Positions 15,778-25,000 of a stretch of 41,553 bases of DNA are shown here, one piece after another. The first letter of the stretch is position 1, and each line of letters begins with the position of its first letter. A model generated the notes under the pieces. The model searched no databases. It was not told the origin of the DNA and saw only the letters and a list, made by a program, of their open reading frames with translations. A program made the translations under genes and the position numbers. Source of the stretch: Leuconostoc lactis KCTC 3528 = DSM 20202 (GTDB lineage Bacteria; Bacillota; Bacilli; Lactobacillales; Lactobacillaceae); NCBI RefSeq assembly GCF_014651235.1, contig NZ_BMWM01000015.1, positions 1 through 41,553 of the forward strand, given 5' to 3'.

Positions 15778-18105
15778 ATGAAGTTTTGGCAAAGTGAAGA
15801 ATGGCAGCGAATTGGTAAGCTGCGTGGATTAAAATTATTATTAGTTGGAATTGCCATGATTCCAAGTATTTATGCTGTAATTTTCCTGTCATCATTGTGG
15901 GATACTTACGGTAGATTAGATCATTTGCCGGTAGCCATTGTGAATAATGATCAGCCGGCCAAGATTAACGGTAAGACGCAACATTTGGGACAAGACTTAA
16001 CGGATAAGTTACTGCGAGAACAACCATTAAAATTGCGGGAAGTTTCCTCGCAACAGGCTTGGGATGGATTAGCATCTGGTCATTATTATATGACCATTAC
16101 GATTCCTAAGAACTTTACACGTAATGCGGGGACATTACTGAGTGATCAACCCAAGTATGCTAAAATTGCCATTGCCCAAAATGCCGGCCAAAGTTTTATT
16201 GCAGAAAAAATGACGAGTTCGGCGGCGGTTAAGATTCAAGATAGTGTCAACCGCTCATTGCAAAGTGTCTATAATAAGACAATTTTGTCAGCAACAGCAG
16301 CTTCTCAAAAAGGTTTTCTAGCTGGTTCGGATGGGGCTCGTCAGCTTAATAATGGCTTGGGTCAATTAGCTGATGGTAGTCGCCAACTCAACAATGGGGC
16401 GCAAGCCTTATCACAAGGCACTTCAACTTTGGCAACAGGTTTAGCACAGTACACACAAGGTGTCGCCCAAGCTAACGGTGGTGCTGGTCAACTTGCTAGT
16501 GGTGCGGCAACAGCTGCTAATGGGGCCGATCAATTAGCAGCAGGAACGTCGCAATTAGCGCAAAATGCACCAAAGTTAGCAGCTGGGAGTCAACAAGTTG
16601 CGGATGGCGCACAACAATTAGCCACTAAGTTACAAGAATTGAGTGATGGGATTGTCAAAGGGCAAACGGCAAAGGCATCTCAATTAAAGGCCTTAGAAGA
16701 TGGTTTGACAAGATTGACTCAGTCTGTGAATGCCATCAAATTACCTGAAACACCTGATACCCAAGCGATGATGCAAGCCGGACAAGACTTGAAAGTTGGC
16801 TTGACGGGGGCAAGCACAGATATTGCACAACTAGAAAACGATCAAAAATTTCAAGCTTTTCTAGCCACTAATCCAGATATGGCCCAATTGTTTGGCGCAA
16901 CGACTAATAGTCTGAAAGGCCATTTAGCGCAAAGTCGCCAAGCTGCAGACAGTTTGGCGCAACTCAAGGCGTTGCTACCACAACTTGATGGTTTCAAAAC
17001 GAAATTAGCGCAATTACAAGCCGGCAATAAAGCGGCCATTGATGGCTTAAACGGTAGCTTAACGCAAGTCAGCCAATTCTTGTCGCAACACTTTGTGCCA
17101 GCAGCGCAAAAATTAGCAATTGGTGCTGGTCAAGTTAATGCTGGTCAACAACAAGTCACGACAGCAGCTGCACAGTTGCAAGCAGGTGCTGGTCAGTTGG
17201 CACAAGGAAATGGCCAACTTGCTGCTGGTGCCACGCAATTAAATCGTGTTCTTGGGCAACTGACAGCTAAAAATGGTCAGTTGACGACGGGTGCCGGTCA
17301 ATTGGACCAAGGCGCGCAACAGCTAACGACGGGTACTGCCCAAGCAGTTTCTGCTTTGGGACAAGCGCAAGATGGCACGATGACGTTAGCAGCCAAGCTT
17401 GCGGATGGAGCTATTCAACTTAAGCAGATTCATAGTCAACCAAGTAACGTGAAGGCCTTGACACAACCTGTTAAGCAAACCCAAAAGAACTACTCGAATG
17501 TGGATAATAACGGGACAGGGATGACGCCTTATATGATGTCAGTTGGCCTCTTTGTCGGTATGATTACGTTTAGTGCAATTTATGACTTTGTGACAGTTGC
17601 TAAGAAGCCACGCAGTGGCTTTGCTTGGTGGGCCGATAAACAAACGGTGAATATCCCCGTTTGGATTGCGCAAGCGCTTATTATGACCACATTATTGCTG
17701 TTGGTAGATGGCTTACATCCAGAAAATGTGGTCATGCTGTACATTGTGGCATTAGTCGTCGCATTTGCCTTTAATCAATTTGTCTTGCTCTTTAGTATCA
17801 TGTTTGGTAAATTAGGTTCTGGTCTCATGATTGTGGCGTTGGTGCTACAATTAAGTGCGAGTGCTGGTTCATATCCAATCGAGTTATCAAATGGCTTCTT
17901 CCAAGCCATTCATCCATGGATGCCGATGACTTATTCAGTGCATGCCTTCCGTGAAGTCATTTCAATTGGCGGTCATGTTGGTGGTGATTTAGCGGTGCTA
18001 TTAACCATTGGTGTGGTGTCAATGGTGCTGACATGGGGCGTTTACCATTGGAAGCTTCAGCACAATGCGCTAATTTGGCCAAACCAAACGGAAACAACAA
18101 ACTAA
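15778..18105 (+). CDS. YhgE/Pip family membrane protein
   Basis: Relative of lactococcal Pip (phage infection protein) and B. subtilis YhgE; the cellular role is unsettled, with phage receptor and type VII secretion-linked roles known for relatives. Of 775 residues, one membrane helix lies near the N-terminus (LLLVGIAMIPSIYAVIFLSS, about 20-40), then a long extracellular part with an NDQP motif, then about residues 190-550 of repeated G-x-x-Q-L-x-x-G units predicted to form coiled coil, and five to six C-terminal helices of ABC-2 permease type. GAGG precedes the ATG. An Rrf2 regulator follows 50 bases later in the same transcript. Confidence 0.9.
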   Translation: MKFWQSEEWQRIGKLRGLKLLLVGIAMIPSIYAVIFLSSLWDTYGRLDHLPVAIVNNDQPAKINGKTQHLGQDLTDKLLREQPLKLREVSSQQAWDGLASGHYYMTITIPKNFTRNAGTLLSDQPKYAKIAIAQNAGQSFIAEKMTSSAAVKIQDSVNRSLQSVYNKTILSATAASQKGFLAGSDGARQLNNGLGQLADGSRQLNNGAQALSQGTSTLATGLAQYTQGVAQANGGAGQLASGAATAANGADQLAAGTSQLAQNAPKLAAGSQQVADGAQQLATKLQELSDGIVKGQTAKASQLKALEDGLTRLTQSVNAIKLPETPDTQAMMQAGQDLKVGLTGASTDIAQLENDQKFQAFLATNPDMAQLFGATTNSLKGHLAQSRQAADSLAQLKALLPQLDGFKTKLAQLQAGNKAAIDGLNGSLTQVSQFLSQHFVPAAQKLAIGAGQVNAGQQQVTTAAAQLQAGAGQLAQGNGQLAAGATQLNRVLGQLTAKNGQLTTGAGQLDQGAQQLTTGTAQAVSALGQAQDGTMTLAAKLADGAIQLKQIHSQPSNVKALTQPVKQTQKNYSNVDNNGTGMTPYMMSVGLFVGMITFSAIYDFVTVAKKPRSGFAWWADKQTVNIPVWIAQALIMTTLLLLVDGLHPENVVMLYIVALVVAFAFNQFVLLFSIMFGKLGSGLMIVALVLQLSASAGSYPIELSNGFFQAIHPWMPMTYSVHAFREVISIGGHVGGDLAVLLTIGVVSMVLTWGVYHWKLQHNALIWPNQTETTN

Positions 18106-18155
18106 TAGTTGCCGGTTGTGGAGAGCCGGAATTTTTGGGGGAGATGGAGAGAATT

Positions 18156-18656
18156 ATGAAAATGTCAAATGCAGTGGAGCAAAGCTTAGTGGTATTAGTC
18201 ATGTTAGCTTTGCAAAAAGGCGGTTTACCAGTGAAAAGTTACTTATTGAGTAATCGCCTAGAAGTGTCGGAATCTTATTTGAAGAAGACGATGCGTAAGC
18301 TCGTGGTGGCAGGCATTGTTGAAGCAATTGCGAGTAAAGAGGGTGGCTTTAAGTTAGCGCGACCGATTGCTGATATTACATTACTTGATGTTTATGAAGC
18401 GATTGAGGGCGATGGTAGTTTCATTCATTCAACGCAACTAGCGGATCGTATTTTCTTGAGTCAAGCTTCCGAGCAACCGACAGTGGCTGTGCAACAAGCA
18501 TTGGATATCGCGATTGACGACGTGTTGAGTGTCTTCAACGACGCAGAACAAGATTTCAAAAACCGTTTACAGAATTATACAATTGCTAAATTATTGCGTC
18601 ACGTGAACGCAGATAATTTTGAAAAAATTGACTGGCGACAGATTCATCTCACATAA
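18156..18656 (+). CDS. Rrf2-family transcriptional regulator without cysteines
   Basis: Winged-helix regulator of 166 residues. The N-terminal half (SNAVEQSLVVLVMLALQ, then LSNRLEVSESYLKKTMRKLV and GIVEAIASKEGGFKLARP) is a typical Rrf2 DNA-binding domain, followed by ITLLDVYEAIEG. The cysteines that bind Fe-S clusters in IscR or NsrR are absent, so it must sense something else or respond by protein contact. The ATG at 18156 is preferred for its GGAG; an open stretch from 18033 overlaps the yhgE gene end. Likely controls its own operon with yhgE. Confidence 0.85.
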   Translation: MKMSNAVEQSLVVLVMLALQKGGLPVKSYLLSNRLEVSESYLKKTMRKLVVAGIVEAIASKEGGFKLARPIADITLLDVYEAIEGDGSFIHSTQLADRIFLSQASEQPTVAVQQALDIAIDDVLSVFNDAEQDFKNRLQNYTIAKLLRHVNADNFEKIDWRQIHLT

Positions 18657-18679
18657 CGACGTTTGTCGTTATTTTTTTT
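18654..18679 (+). terminator. Terminator after the Rrf2 gene
   Basis: TAACGAC (18654-18660, containing the stop codon), loop GTTT, GTCGTTA (18665-18671), then eight T. Confidence 0.85.
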
Positions 18680-18730
18680 GTCAAAAATATGGCCTATTGA
18701 TGGGTTAGTGGCAAACCTTTTTTGTTTTAC

Positions 18731-18758
18731 TTGCAATTTATATCGTATGCGATATAAT
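18731..18758 (+). promoter_or_regulatory. Promoter with palindromic MarR/OhrR-type operator
   Basis: TTGCAA (18731-18736), 16-base spacer, TATAAT (18753-18758). The spacer and -10 box are covered by TTATATCGTATGCGATATAA (18738-18757): 8-base perfect arms around TATG. A repressor bound here would block polymerase; the first gene of the operon is a MarR-type regulator, so autorepression is likely. Confidence 0.75.
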
Positions 18759-18786
18759 TACATGACAGAAAGGGGCGTTAACAGAT

Positions 18787-19242
18787 ATGACACCAGCTGA
18801 TTATCTTTATGATGAACTTTGTTTATCCGTTTATAACACGAATCGTTATTTTCATCGGCTTTATAGTCGTGTATTAGAACCTTATGATTTGTCATACTTG
18901 CAATACATGAGTCTTTTAATCATTCATCAACAAGGTCCGTTGAAATTAATGGATATTGGTGCGGCGCTGGATTTATCGAGTAACACGCTCACACCAGTCA
19001 TTGATAAACTGGTCAAAAAGTCATGGTTGCACAAGGCACCCAGTCCAACTGATAAGCGGGCCAAGGTCTTAGCGATGCCAGCTGAAAAACAACCTTTATT
19101 TGCACAAATACTGGCCGAGGTCGATGCTATTCGCGACCAGTTATTGGCGCGAAGTGGGCGACCGCTTGAAGAAGTTTTACATGAAAACCAAGCGTTAAAT
19201 CAAATTTTACAAACGATGCTAACCGAAAAGGAAGAAGGATAA
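18787..19242 (+). CDS. MarR/OhrR-family regulator with an N-terminal sensor cysteine
   Basis: Winged-helix repressor of 151 residues. The opening LYDELCLSVYNTNRYFHRLY resembles OhrR (QLCFALYSAS), with a single Cys at residue 12 in the place of the peroxide-sensing Cys, near conserved Tyr residues; DLSYLQYMSLLIIHQQGPL and STNTLTPVIDKLVKKSWL-type helices (here SSNTLTPVIDKL) form the DNA-binding core, then DKRAKVLAM in the wing. First gene of a four-gene operon (3-15 base gaps) whose products are redox enzymes, which fits control by oxidants or electrophiles. Upstream palindrome is its probable site. No ohr gene is in the window. Confidence 0.85.
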   Translation: MTPADYLYDELCLSVYNTNRYFHRLYSRVLEPYDLSYLQYMSLLIIHQQGPLKLMDIGAALDLSSNTLTPVIDKLVKKSWLHKAPSPTDKRAKVLAMPAEKQPLFAQILAEVDAIRDQLLARSGRPLEEVLHENQALNQILQTMLTEKEEG

Positions 19243-19244
19243 TC

Positions 19245-20582
19245 ATGTACGATATTATTTTTATTGGTAGTGGCCATGCAGCATGGCACGGTGCGCAAAC
19301 ACTCGCGCGTGCTGGCAAGAAGGTTGCCTTAGTTGAGGCCAATAAAGTCGCGGGAACTTGCTCGAACTTTGGCTGCAATGCCAAGATTTTGTTAGATGGC
19401 CCTGCAGAAATGATGCATCATTTGCACCACTATCACGGTATTGGCATTAATGACACGCCTGATATTATTTGGCCAGAATTGATGGCTTACAAGCATCAAG
19501 TGATTGATCCGTTGTCCGATGGTTTGGCAAAAATGCTATCTGTTGACGGCATTGATATTATTGCTGGTCATGCGCAATTTATCGACCCACAAACGATTAC
19601 GGTGGGTGATGTCCAATATCAGGCTGATCAATTTGTAATTGCGACTGGGCAACGCCCAGCAAAGCTACCAATTACGGGTGCTGAACTCACGCATGACAGT
19701 ACCGATTTTTTGGATTTGCCAGAAATGCCAAAGTCAATGATTTTTATTGGGGCGGGTTACATTGCGATGGAATTTGCGTCAATCGCCCATGCAGCGGGTA
19801 GCCAAGTGACTTTGATTGAATATGGTGACCGCGCGTTGAATGGCTTTGACGCGGACTATGCGCAAAAAGTTGTGGCTGATATGTCAGCCAAGGGGATTCA
19901 GTTTAATTTTGGTCAAGCTGTCGCCAGCGTGACCGTATTAGACAACGGGCAATATGCCGTAGAAACAGCACAAGGGCAACACTTTGAAGCTGAATATGTC
20001 ATGGATACCACGGGGCGCGTGGCTAATATTGATGGCCTTGGCTTAGACACTATTGGGGTGGCCTACGACCGCCAAGGCGTCTTGGTGAATGATCATTTGC
20101 AAACGAATGTCCCTAACATTTACGCCAGTGGTGATGTGATTTCAAAGCCAATTGCGCGATTGACACCAACGGCAACCTTTGAATCCCACTACATTGCCCG
20201 CGTACTCTTGGGAGATCCTACACCAATCACTTATCCGGTTGTACCAACGGTGGCCTTTACGTTGCCACGTGTGGCCCAAGTCGGTGTGACGCCTGATGAA
20301 GCAGCTCAACGTGACGACTTACAAGTTATCGAGATTCCTTATGGACAAGTGATGCGTTTCCAAACGTTAAATGATACCCTCGCCGCCATTAAAATTGTGC
20401 TGAACCAACAGCAACAATTGGTCGGTGCTGCTTTAATTGGTGATTTTGCACCGGAAGTCATTAACGCTTTGGTGCCAGTGATTAACAAACGCTATACGAG
20501 TGCCGACATTAAAGATCAAATTTTTGCCTTTCCAACCCACACGGGAATTGTTTTGCCAATGATTGCGAACTATTTAGCTTAA
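19245..20582 (+). CDS. FAD/NAD(P)-dependent disulfide oxidoreductase (class I)
   Basis: Flavoprotein of 445 residues in the dihydrolipoamide dehydrogenase/glutathione reductase/mercuric reductase superfamily. FAD site GSGHAAWHGA (about residues 8-17), redox-active disulfide GTCSNFGCNAK (Cys about 42 and 47), NAD(P) site FIGAGYIAMEFA (about 168), and a second FAD motif NIYASGDV (about 288). The C-terminal dimer domain ends FPTHTGIVLPM, lacking the usual HPTxxE motif of lipoamide dehydrogenases, so the substrate is not lipoamide; a low-molecular-weight thiol, quinone or electrophile is more likely. It begins 2 bases after the regulator stop, with GGAAGAAGG ahead. Confidence 0.88.
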   Translation: MYDIIFIGSGHAAWHGAQTLARAGKKVALVEANKVAGTCSNFGCNAKILLDGPAEMMHHLHHYHGIGINDTPDIIWPELMAYKHQVIDPLSDGLAKMLSVDGIDIIAGHAQFIDPQTITVGDVQYQADQFVIATGQRPAKLPITGAELTHDSTDFLDLPEMPKSMIFIGAGYIAMEFASIAHAAGSQVTLIEYGDRALNGFDADYAQKVVADMSAKGIQFNFGQAVASVTVLDNGQYAVETAQGQHFEAEYVMDTTGRVANIDGLGLDTIGVAYDRQGVLVNDHLQTNVPNIYASGDVISKPIARLTPTATFESHYIARVLLGDPTPITYPVVPTVAFTLPRVAQVGVTPDEAAQRDDLQVIEIPYGQVMRFQTLNDTLAAIKIVLNQQQQLVGAALIGDFAPEVINALVPVINKRYTSADIKDQIFAFPTHTGIVLPMIANYLA

Positions 20583-20596
20583 TAGGAGATAATGAT

Positions 20597-21553
20597 ATGA
20601 AAGCAGCAGTGATTAACCAATATGGTGATCGAAATGAATTGACAGTGATTGACACAGCTGTGCCAGCCATTCAAGCGGATGAAGTGTTGGTCGAAAACAT
20701 TGCAACTAGCATTAATCCGATTGACTATAAGGCTCGTGAAGGCTTGTTACAGCGAATGTTTCAATGGGCATTTCCTGTGGTGCTTGGTTGGGACGTGGCA
20801 GGGAAAATTGTTGCCGTTGGCGATAATGTGACCGGCTTTAAAGTTGGGGATGCCGTTTTTGCCCGGCCAGATATTGACGCGATTGGGCGTAATGGGTCAT
20901 ACGCTGAATACACGGCAGTAAAAGCAGATAAATTGGCATTGAAGCCAGTTAACGTGAGCTTTGCTGAAGCAGCCGCGGTGCCTTTGGCTGGCTTAACGGC
21001 GTTACAAATGTTGCAACAACTGCAAGTGAGTGCGGGTAAAAAAGTGCTCATTCAAGCCGGTGCTGGTGGTGTGGGCATTTATGCCATTCAACTGGCTAAA
21101 AAGATGGGGGCCTATGTTGCCACAACGGCTAGTCAAGCCAATCATGATTTTGTGGTGGGTCTAGGTGCCGATGAAGTGATTGACTATCACACCACTAACA
21201 TTCAAGACGTGTTATCAGATTATGATGCAGTCTTTGATATGGTTGGGGATGTCGATAATGGGTTAGCAATTTTGAAGCCTGGAGGTCACTTTGTGACAAT
21301 TTCTGCATCATTAACTGATGCGCAAAAGGCCACAGCAGATAAGACGGTTCGTGAAGGTTGGTTGCAACCAAACGGCCAAGATTTGGCCGTATTAGCCGCC
21401 GACATTGCCGCAGGTGACTTAAAAATTGTCGTTGATTCTGTTTATCCATTGACGACGGCAGGCATTCGAGCAGCGCATGAACGTAGTGAAACGCACCACG
21501 CGCGTGGTAAAATTGTGGTACAAATTAAACCAGAAGAAAATGGAGGAGAATAA
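20597..21553 (+). CDS. NADP-dependent quinone oxidoreductase-like MDR protein
   Basis: Zinc-free medium-chain dehydrogenase/reductase of 318 residues. N-terminal GroES-like fold (SINPIDYKAREG, LGWDVAGKIVAVGDNV, about 36-85) and Rossmann domain with IQAGAGGVGIYAIQLAK (about 152-168) and LGADEVIDY. No catalytic or structural zinc ligands are visible. Relatives reduce quinones or alpha,beta-unsaturated carbonyls. Third gene of the MarR-controlled operon (AGGAG upstream), consistent with detoxification of reactive electrophiles. Confidence 0.88.
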   Translation: MKAAVINQYGDRNELTVIDTAVPAIQADEVLVENIATSINPIDYKAREGLLQRMFQWAFPVVLGWDVAGKIVAVGDNVTGFKVGDAVFARPDIDAIGRNGSYAEYTAVKADKLALKPVNVSFAEAAAVPLAGLTALQMLQQLQVSAGKKVLIQAGAGGVGIYAIQLAKKMGAYVATTASQANHDFVVGLGADEVIDYHTTNIQDVLSDYDAVFDMVGDVDNGLAILKPGGHFVTISASLTDAQKATADKTVREGWLQPNGQDLAVLAADIAAGDLKIVVDSVYPLTTAGIRAAHERSETHHARGKIVVQIKPEENGGE

Positions 21554-21913
21554 ATGATAGCATTGGTCATCACGGCGCTAGTCGCCATTGAAGCAATTGG
21601 CATTATGGTTGTTGAAGTTTTTGGGTCAACACCGCAACAAGCAAAGGCGTTTGAACTGAAACCGGAAATTGTCGATATTCCTGAAGTCAAGACATTGCTT
21701 GGTAACCAAGGGGTGTATAATGGTTTGCTTGGTGTGTTAATCTTTGCCACGATGTTTTTATTGTCAGGTCAGCAACAAGTTTTGATGTTGGCACTGGAAA
21801 TGGGCTTCATTCTGATTGCGGCTATTTATGGTAGTTTGACGGCTGCCCGCAAGATTATTTTGGTACAAGGCTTGCCAGCAGCGATTGCATTATTGGCATT
21901 ACTTTTAAAATAA
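21554..21913 (+). CDS. DUF1304 family membrane protein
   Basis: Function unknown. The 119 residues form four membrane helices, with the family features EVFG (residues 21-24) and LLGNQGVYNGLLG (about 48-60). The ATG follows the previous stop codon directly and has GGAGG upstream. Last gene of the redox operon, closed by a perfect terminator. Co-occurrence of DUF1304 with MDR oxidoreductases under MarR control suggests a membrane role in the same stress response. Confidence 0.85.
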   Translation: MIALVITALVAIEAIGIMVVEVFGSTPQQAKAFELKPEIVDIPEVKTLLGNQGVYNGLLGVLIFATMFLLSGQQQVLMLALEMGFILIAAIYGSLTAARKIILVQGLPAAIALLALLLK

Positions 21914-21916
21914 CGT

Positions 21917-21946
21917 AAAAAAACCTACTCAATTGAGTAGGTTTTT
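21917..21946. terminator. Bidirectional terminator between the redox operon and dextransucrase
   Basis: Perfect palindrome centred on CTCAATTGAG with ACCTACTC arms and A/T runs of six on both sides; terminates the operon (+) and the dextransucrase gene (-). Confidence 0.9.
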
Positions 21947-22005
21947 TCATTACATGTTGACGAGATCACCGTTGTGATCGAAAATATATTGTTTTTGTGC
22001 TTTTG

Positions 22006-25000
22006 TCAATGGGTTGACTTGGTTTGTACACCAGTTGTTTCATCAAAATGTTGTACCTTGTTGTTCACGACTTTAAAGCCTTTCACAAGACGTGCGTTAT
22101 CGTCTGTCAAATACCAATCGCCTTTGATATGGAAGTATTGGTTGGCAACGGCATCCCCAGTTGTGGCGTTAAAGTAGTAAGTGGCTTGCGTGGCTGGATC
22201 AGTCACAAAGTCACCCTTTACCTGAACACCGTCAGTCCCAAAGTATTGTAATTGGTCGCCAACGGTTGTCAAACCAGTATCATCTTGACCTTGCGCACTT
22301 AAGTGCAACCATTGGTCAGTAGCGAGTTCGTAGTATTGGTTTGTGAGCATCGCACCATCTGTGGTGAAGACGTAAGTCTTACCATCAAGCTGTTTCACAC
22401 CAACGACTAAATTACCCGTTGCGGCATCCGTGTAGATTGTCTTGTCAGTTAAGACGACGAATTCACCCTTACTTTGATGGCCATCGATATAGAAGTATTG
22501 GTTAGCACCATTAATGTTTTGCAAACCAGTCACGGCAATCCCATCACCACCAAGGTAGAACCATTGACCTTGGGCATTTTGTGCGTAGCGATAAGTGGCC
22601 ATATTACCGTTACCCGCTTCAAAGTAGTATACGTGACCATTGGTATCAGTCATGAACTGATCCTTAAGTTGATGACCACTTTGATCAAAGTATTGGCGGT
22701 GACCATCAACATCCGTGAAGCCGTTGATAGCCATCCGACCATCAGTCCCAAAGTAGTAGGCTGCGCCGGTTTGGTCAACGATGTATTGGTGGTTGTAGAC
22801 TTGTTGCCCGCGTTTATCGAAGTAAATGGTTGAGCCGTCAACATTTTGGAAGAAGGCTTGCATCAATTCGATGCCATTTGGCAAGAAGAAGTAGTGATGC
22901 GTGTTGATGGTTTGGGCACCGGTGACCAAATGACCTGTGTTGTCAAAGTAGTAATAGTTCCCTGAATTGTCTTGAACAAAGCTGTTTTGCGCACGCGTAC
23001 CGCTCAACGTGTAGTAAATAATACCTTGGTTGTCGTGTGTAAAGCCAGTTTCTGACAAGTCATTGATCAATTGCTTTGGTGAGTAAGTGGCATCGTTGTT
23101 GTTAGAGACCACGTGGTAATAAGTGCTTGAGCCAGCATCTTTCAAGACATAGCCAGCACCCTTACCTTGAATGTTAGAGCCGTTGAAATACTTACCAGAC
23201 CATTCTGTGATACGCGTTGATGGATCCATTGGTAAGTTCGTTGAAATTTGCTTAGTTTCAAACAATGAGGGATACATCGCTTGCAAGTCACTCAAGAATG
23301 CGCCACCGTATTGGGCTTGGTATTGCCCACCACCACGACTTTGAATCACATAAAGTGAATTTTCGATGTCTGAATTAGGATCTTTGTCACCATATGAGTT
23401 CGTCCGTGTTACTGTGGCAATTTCTTGACCAGGCAAGTTGTAAATTTGGTCAGGAACCCAGTCGGCAATGGCTTGAATACCACTGGCATGCAAGGCTTTA
23501 ATCGCATCGCGTAATTGGTCTACTGTGCCGTACTTAGTTGGTGTACCGAAACCAAGATCATAACGATCGGTAAAGGCGTAGCCGTTTTGAATGATTGAAT
23601 CTAAGAAACTCGTGTCGGTACTTGAACGGTATTGTGGGGCCAATTGGAAGCTTGTGACACCCCAGTCCTTAAACAATGACCCGTTCTTGGCAATGACAGC
23701 GTTGGTGTATTCGTCAGGGGTTGTCGCAAAGGCTTGGAAGTTTGAGAAACCTTCATAGATTAATTGTGAATCCAAAGCGGCATTTGAATGGAAAGTCTTA
23801 CCATCAGTGTGGCTAGTTGTATCTGACGCTGTGCGTGCATCTTGGGTAGCTGTGGCCCCAACGGGTACCCAAACAGCTAAAAAGCCAGACACTTGTGGAT
23901 TTTGGACACCGTAGACATCTTGGCTGTTAAAAATTAAATCGCCGTTGTTGTCTGTGTAACGAATTGGTGCATCATCGGTGTTGTAATAGTCCAAGCCATC
24001 TTGCGTTGTGCCTAACAACAGACGGAAGGCTTGCTTCTTGTGGGCAGCACCCATGTGCAACGTGACCGTTTCTCCAGCTTGCAAAGCCAAATCTTTGTTG
24101 TTGCTGATGATAACCCCGATACCTTGTGTCCGTGTATCGGCGTCGCCCTTATCAGTGGCAGTCATGGCACCATTACCGTAACGGACAGAAGTCAAAATGT
24201 CGTGGTTATCCACAGCCATGGCTTGCCCACCGGCGACATATTGAATACGGGCCTTGAGCAAAGTATCAATCGCATTGAAATAAGGGGACTTCGTGGCCAT
24301 ATATTGACCGTCATCCGTGTAAAGATCACCATAGTAAACACGTGGGACTGTGTCTTTATTAGTCAACAGCATGGCGTAGGCACTTGGCATGTTGTATTGG
24401 GTATACTTCTTGTCTGCCAACTTTTGGTCGGCGTTATACACTTTGAAGGCTTCAAGTAATTGTTCTGTTGTTGGTGCTAAGCTGTTTTCAACATCAGGAT
24501 GCAAATCAGAAACGATTTGGGCAATGACCGTTTGCACTTCACTATCGTGGGCACGCACGAAACTATAGTTCGGTGTGGCGGTGTTTTCCGTGCTATCTTG
24601 GCTACGGTTAACCAAGTAAAAGTCCATGAAACGTTGCATCGTACCACGAATGTCTGAGTTCTTGGTTAGTGACCAAACCAATTGTGTATGGGCGTAATCG
24701 TCCATTGTCAGTTGGTTGTCTCCAAAGTCATTGACGTAAAGGGGATCATTGTGACTCCAATCTTCCAAGATTGACAAATGTTGGTTTGCTGTCGCGTCGT
24801 TTTTGTCCACACCATAAGCCGCTTTGAAGTAATCAGCGGCAATTTGTAGCAAGTCGGCATCGACGTTATCGACAGCGTCGACACGAATGCCGTCAAAGTT
24901 CGCGTCAGCATCGTTTGCAGTAATCGAGCCAAAGTTCATCAAGTAGTGTAACCAGTTCAATTGTTCGGCCTGCACGACCGGATTTGAGTTATCCACGTCG

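Noticed and set aside
16330..17420. Repeated short units suggestive of a CRISPR or tandem array
   Set aside because: They are degenerate codons of the G-x-x-Q-L-x-x-G coiled-coil repeats inside the YhgE/Pip protein. No CRISPR array was seen in the window.
22150..22850. Repeats in the dextransucrase 3' part as separate repeat elements
   Set aside because: They encode glucan-binding YG-type repeats within the protein.
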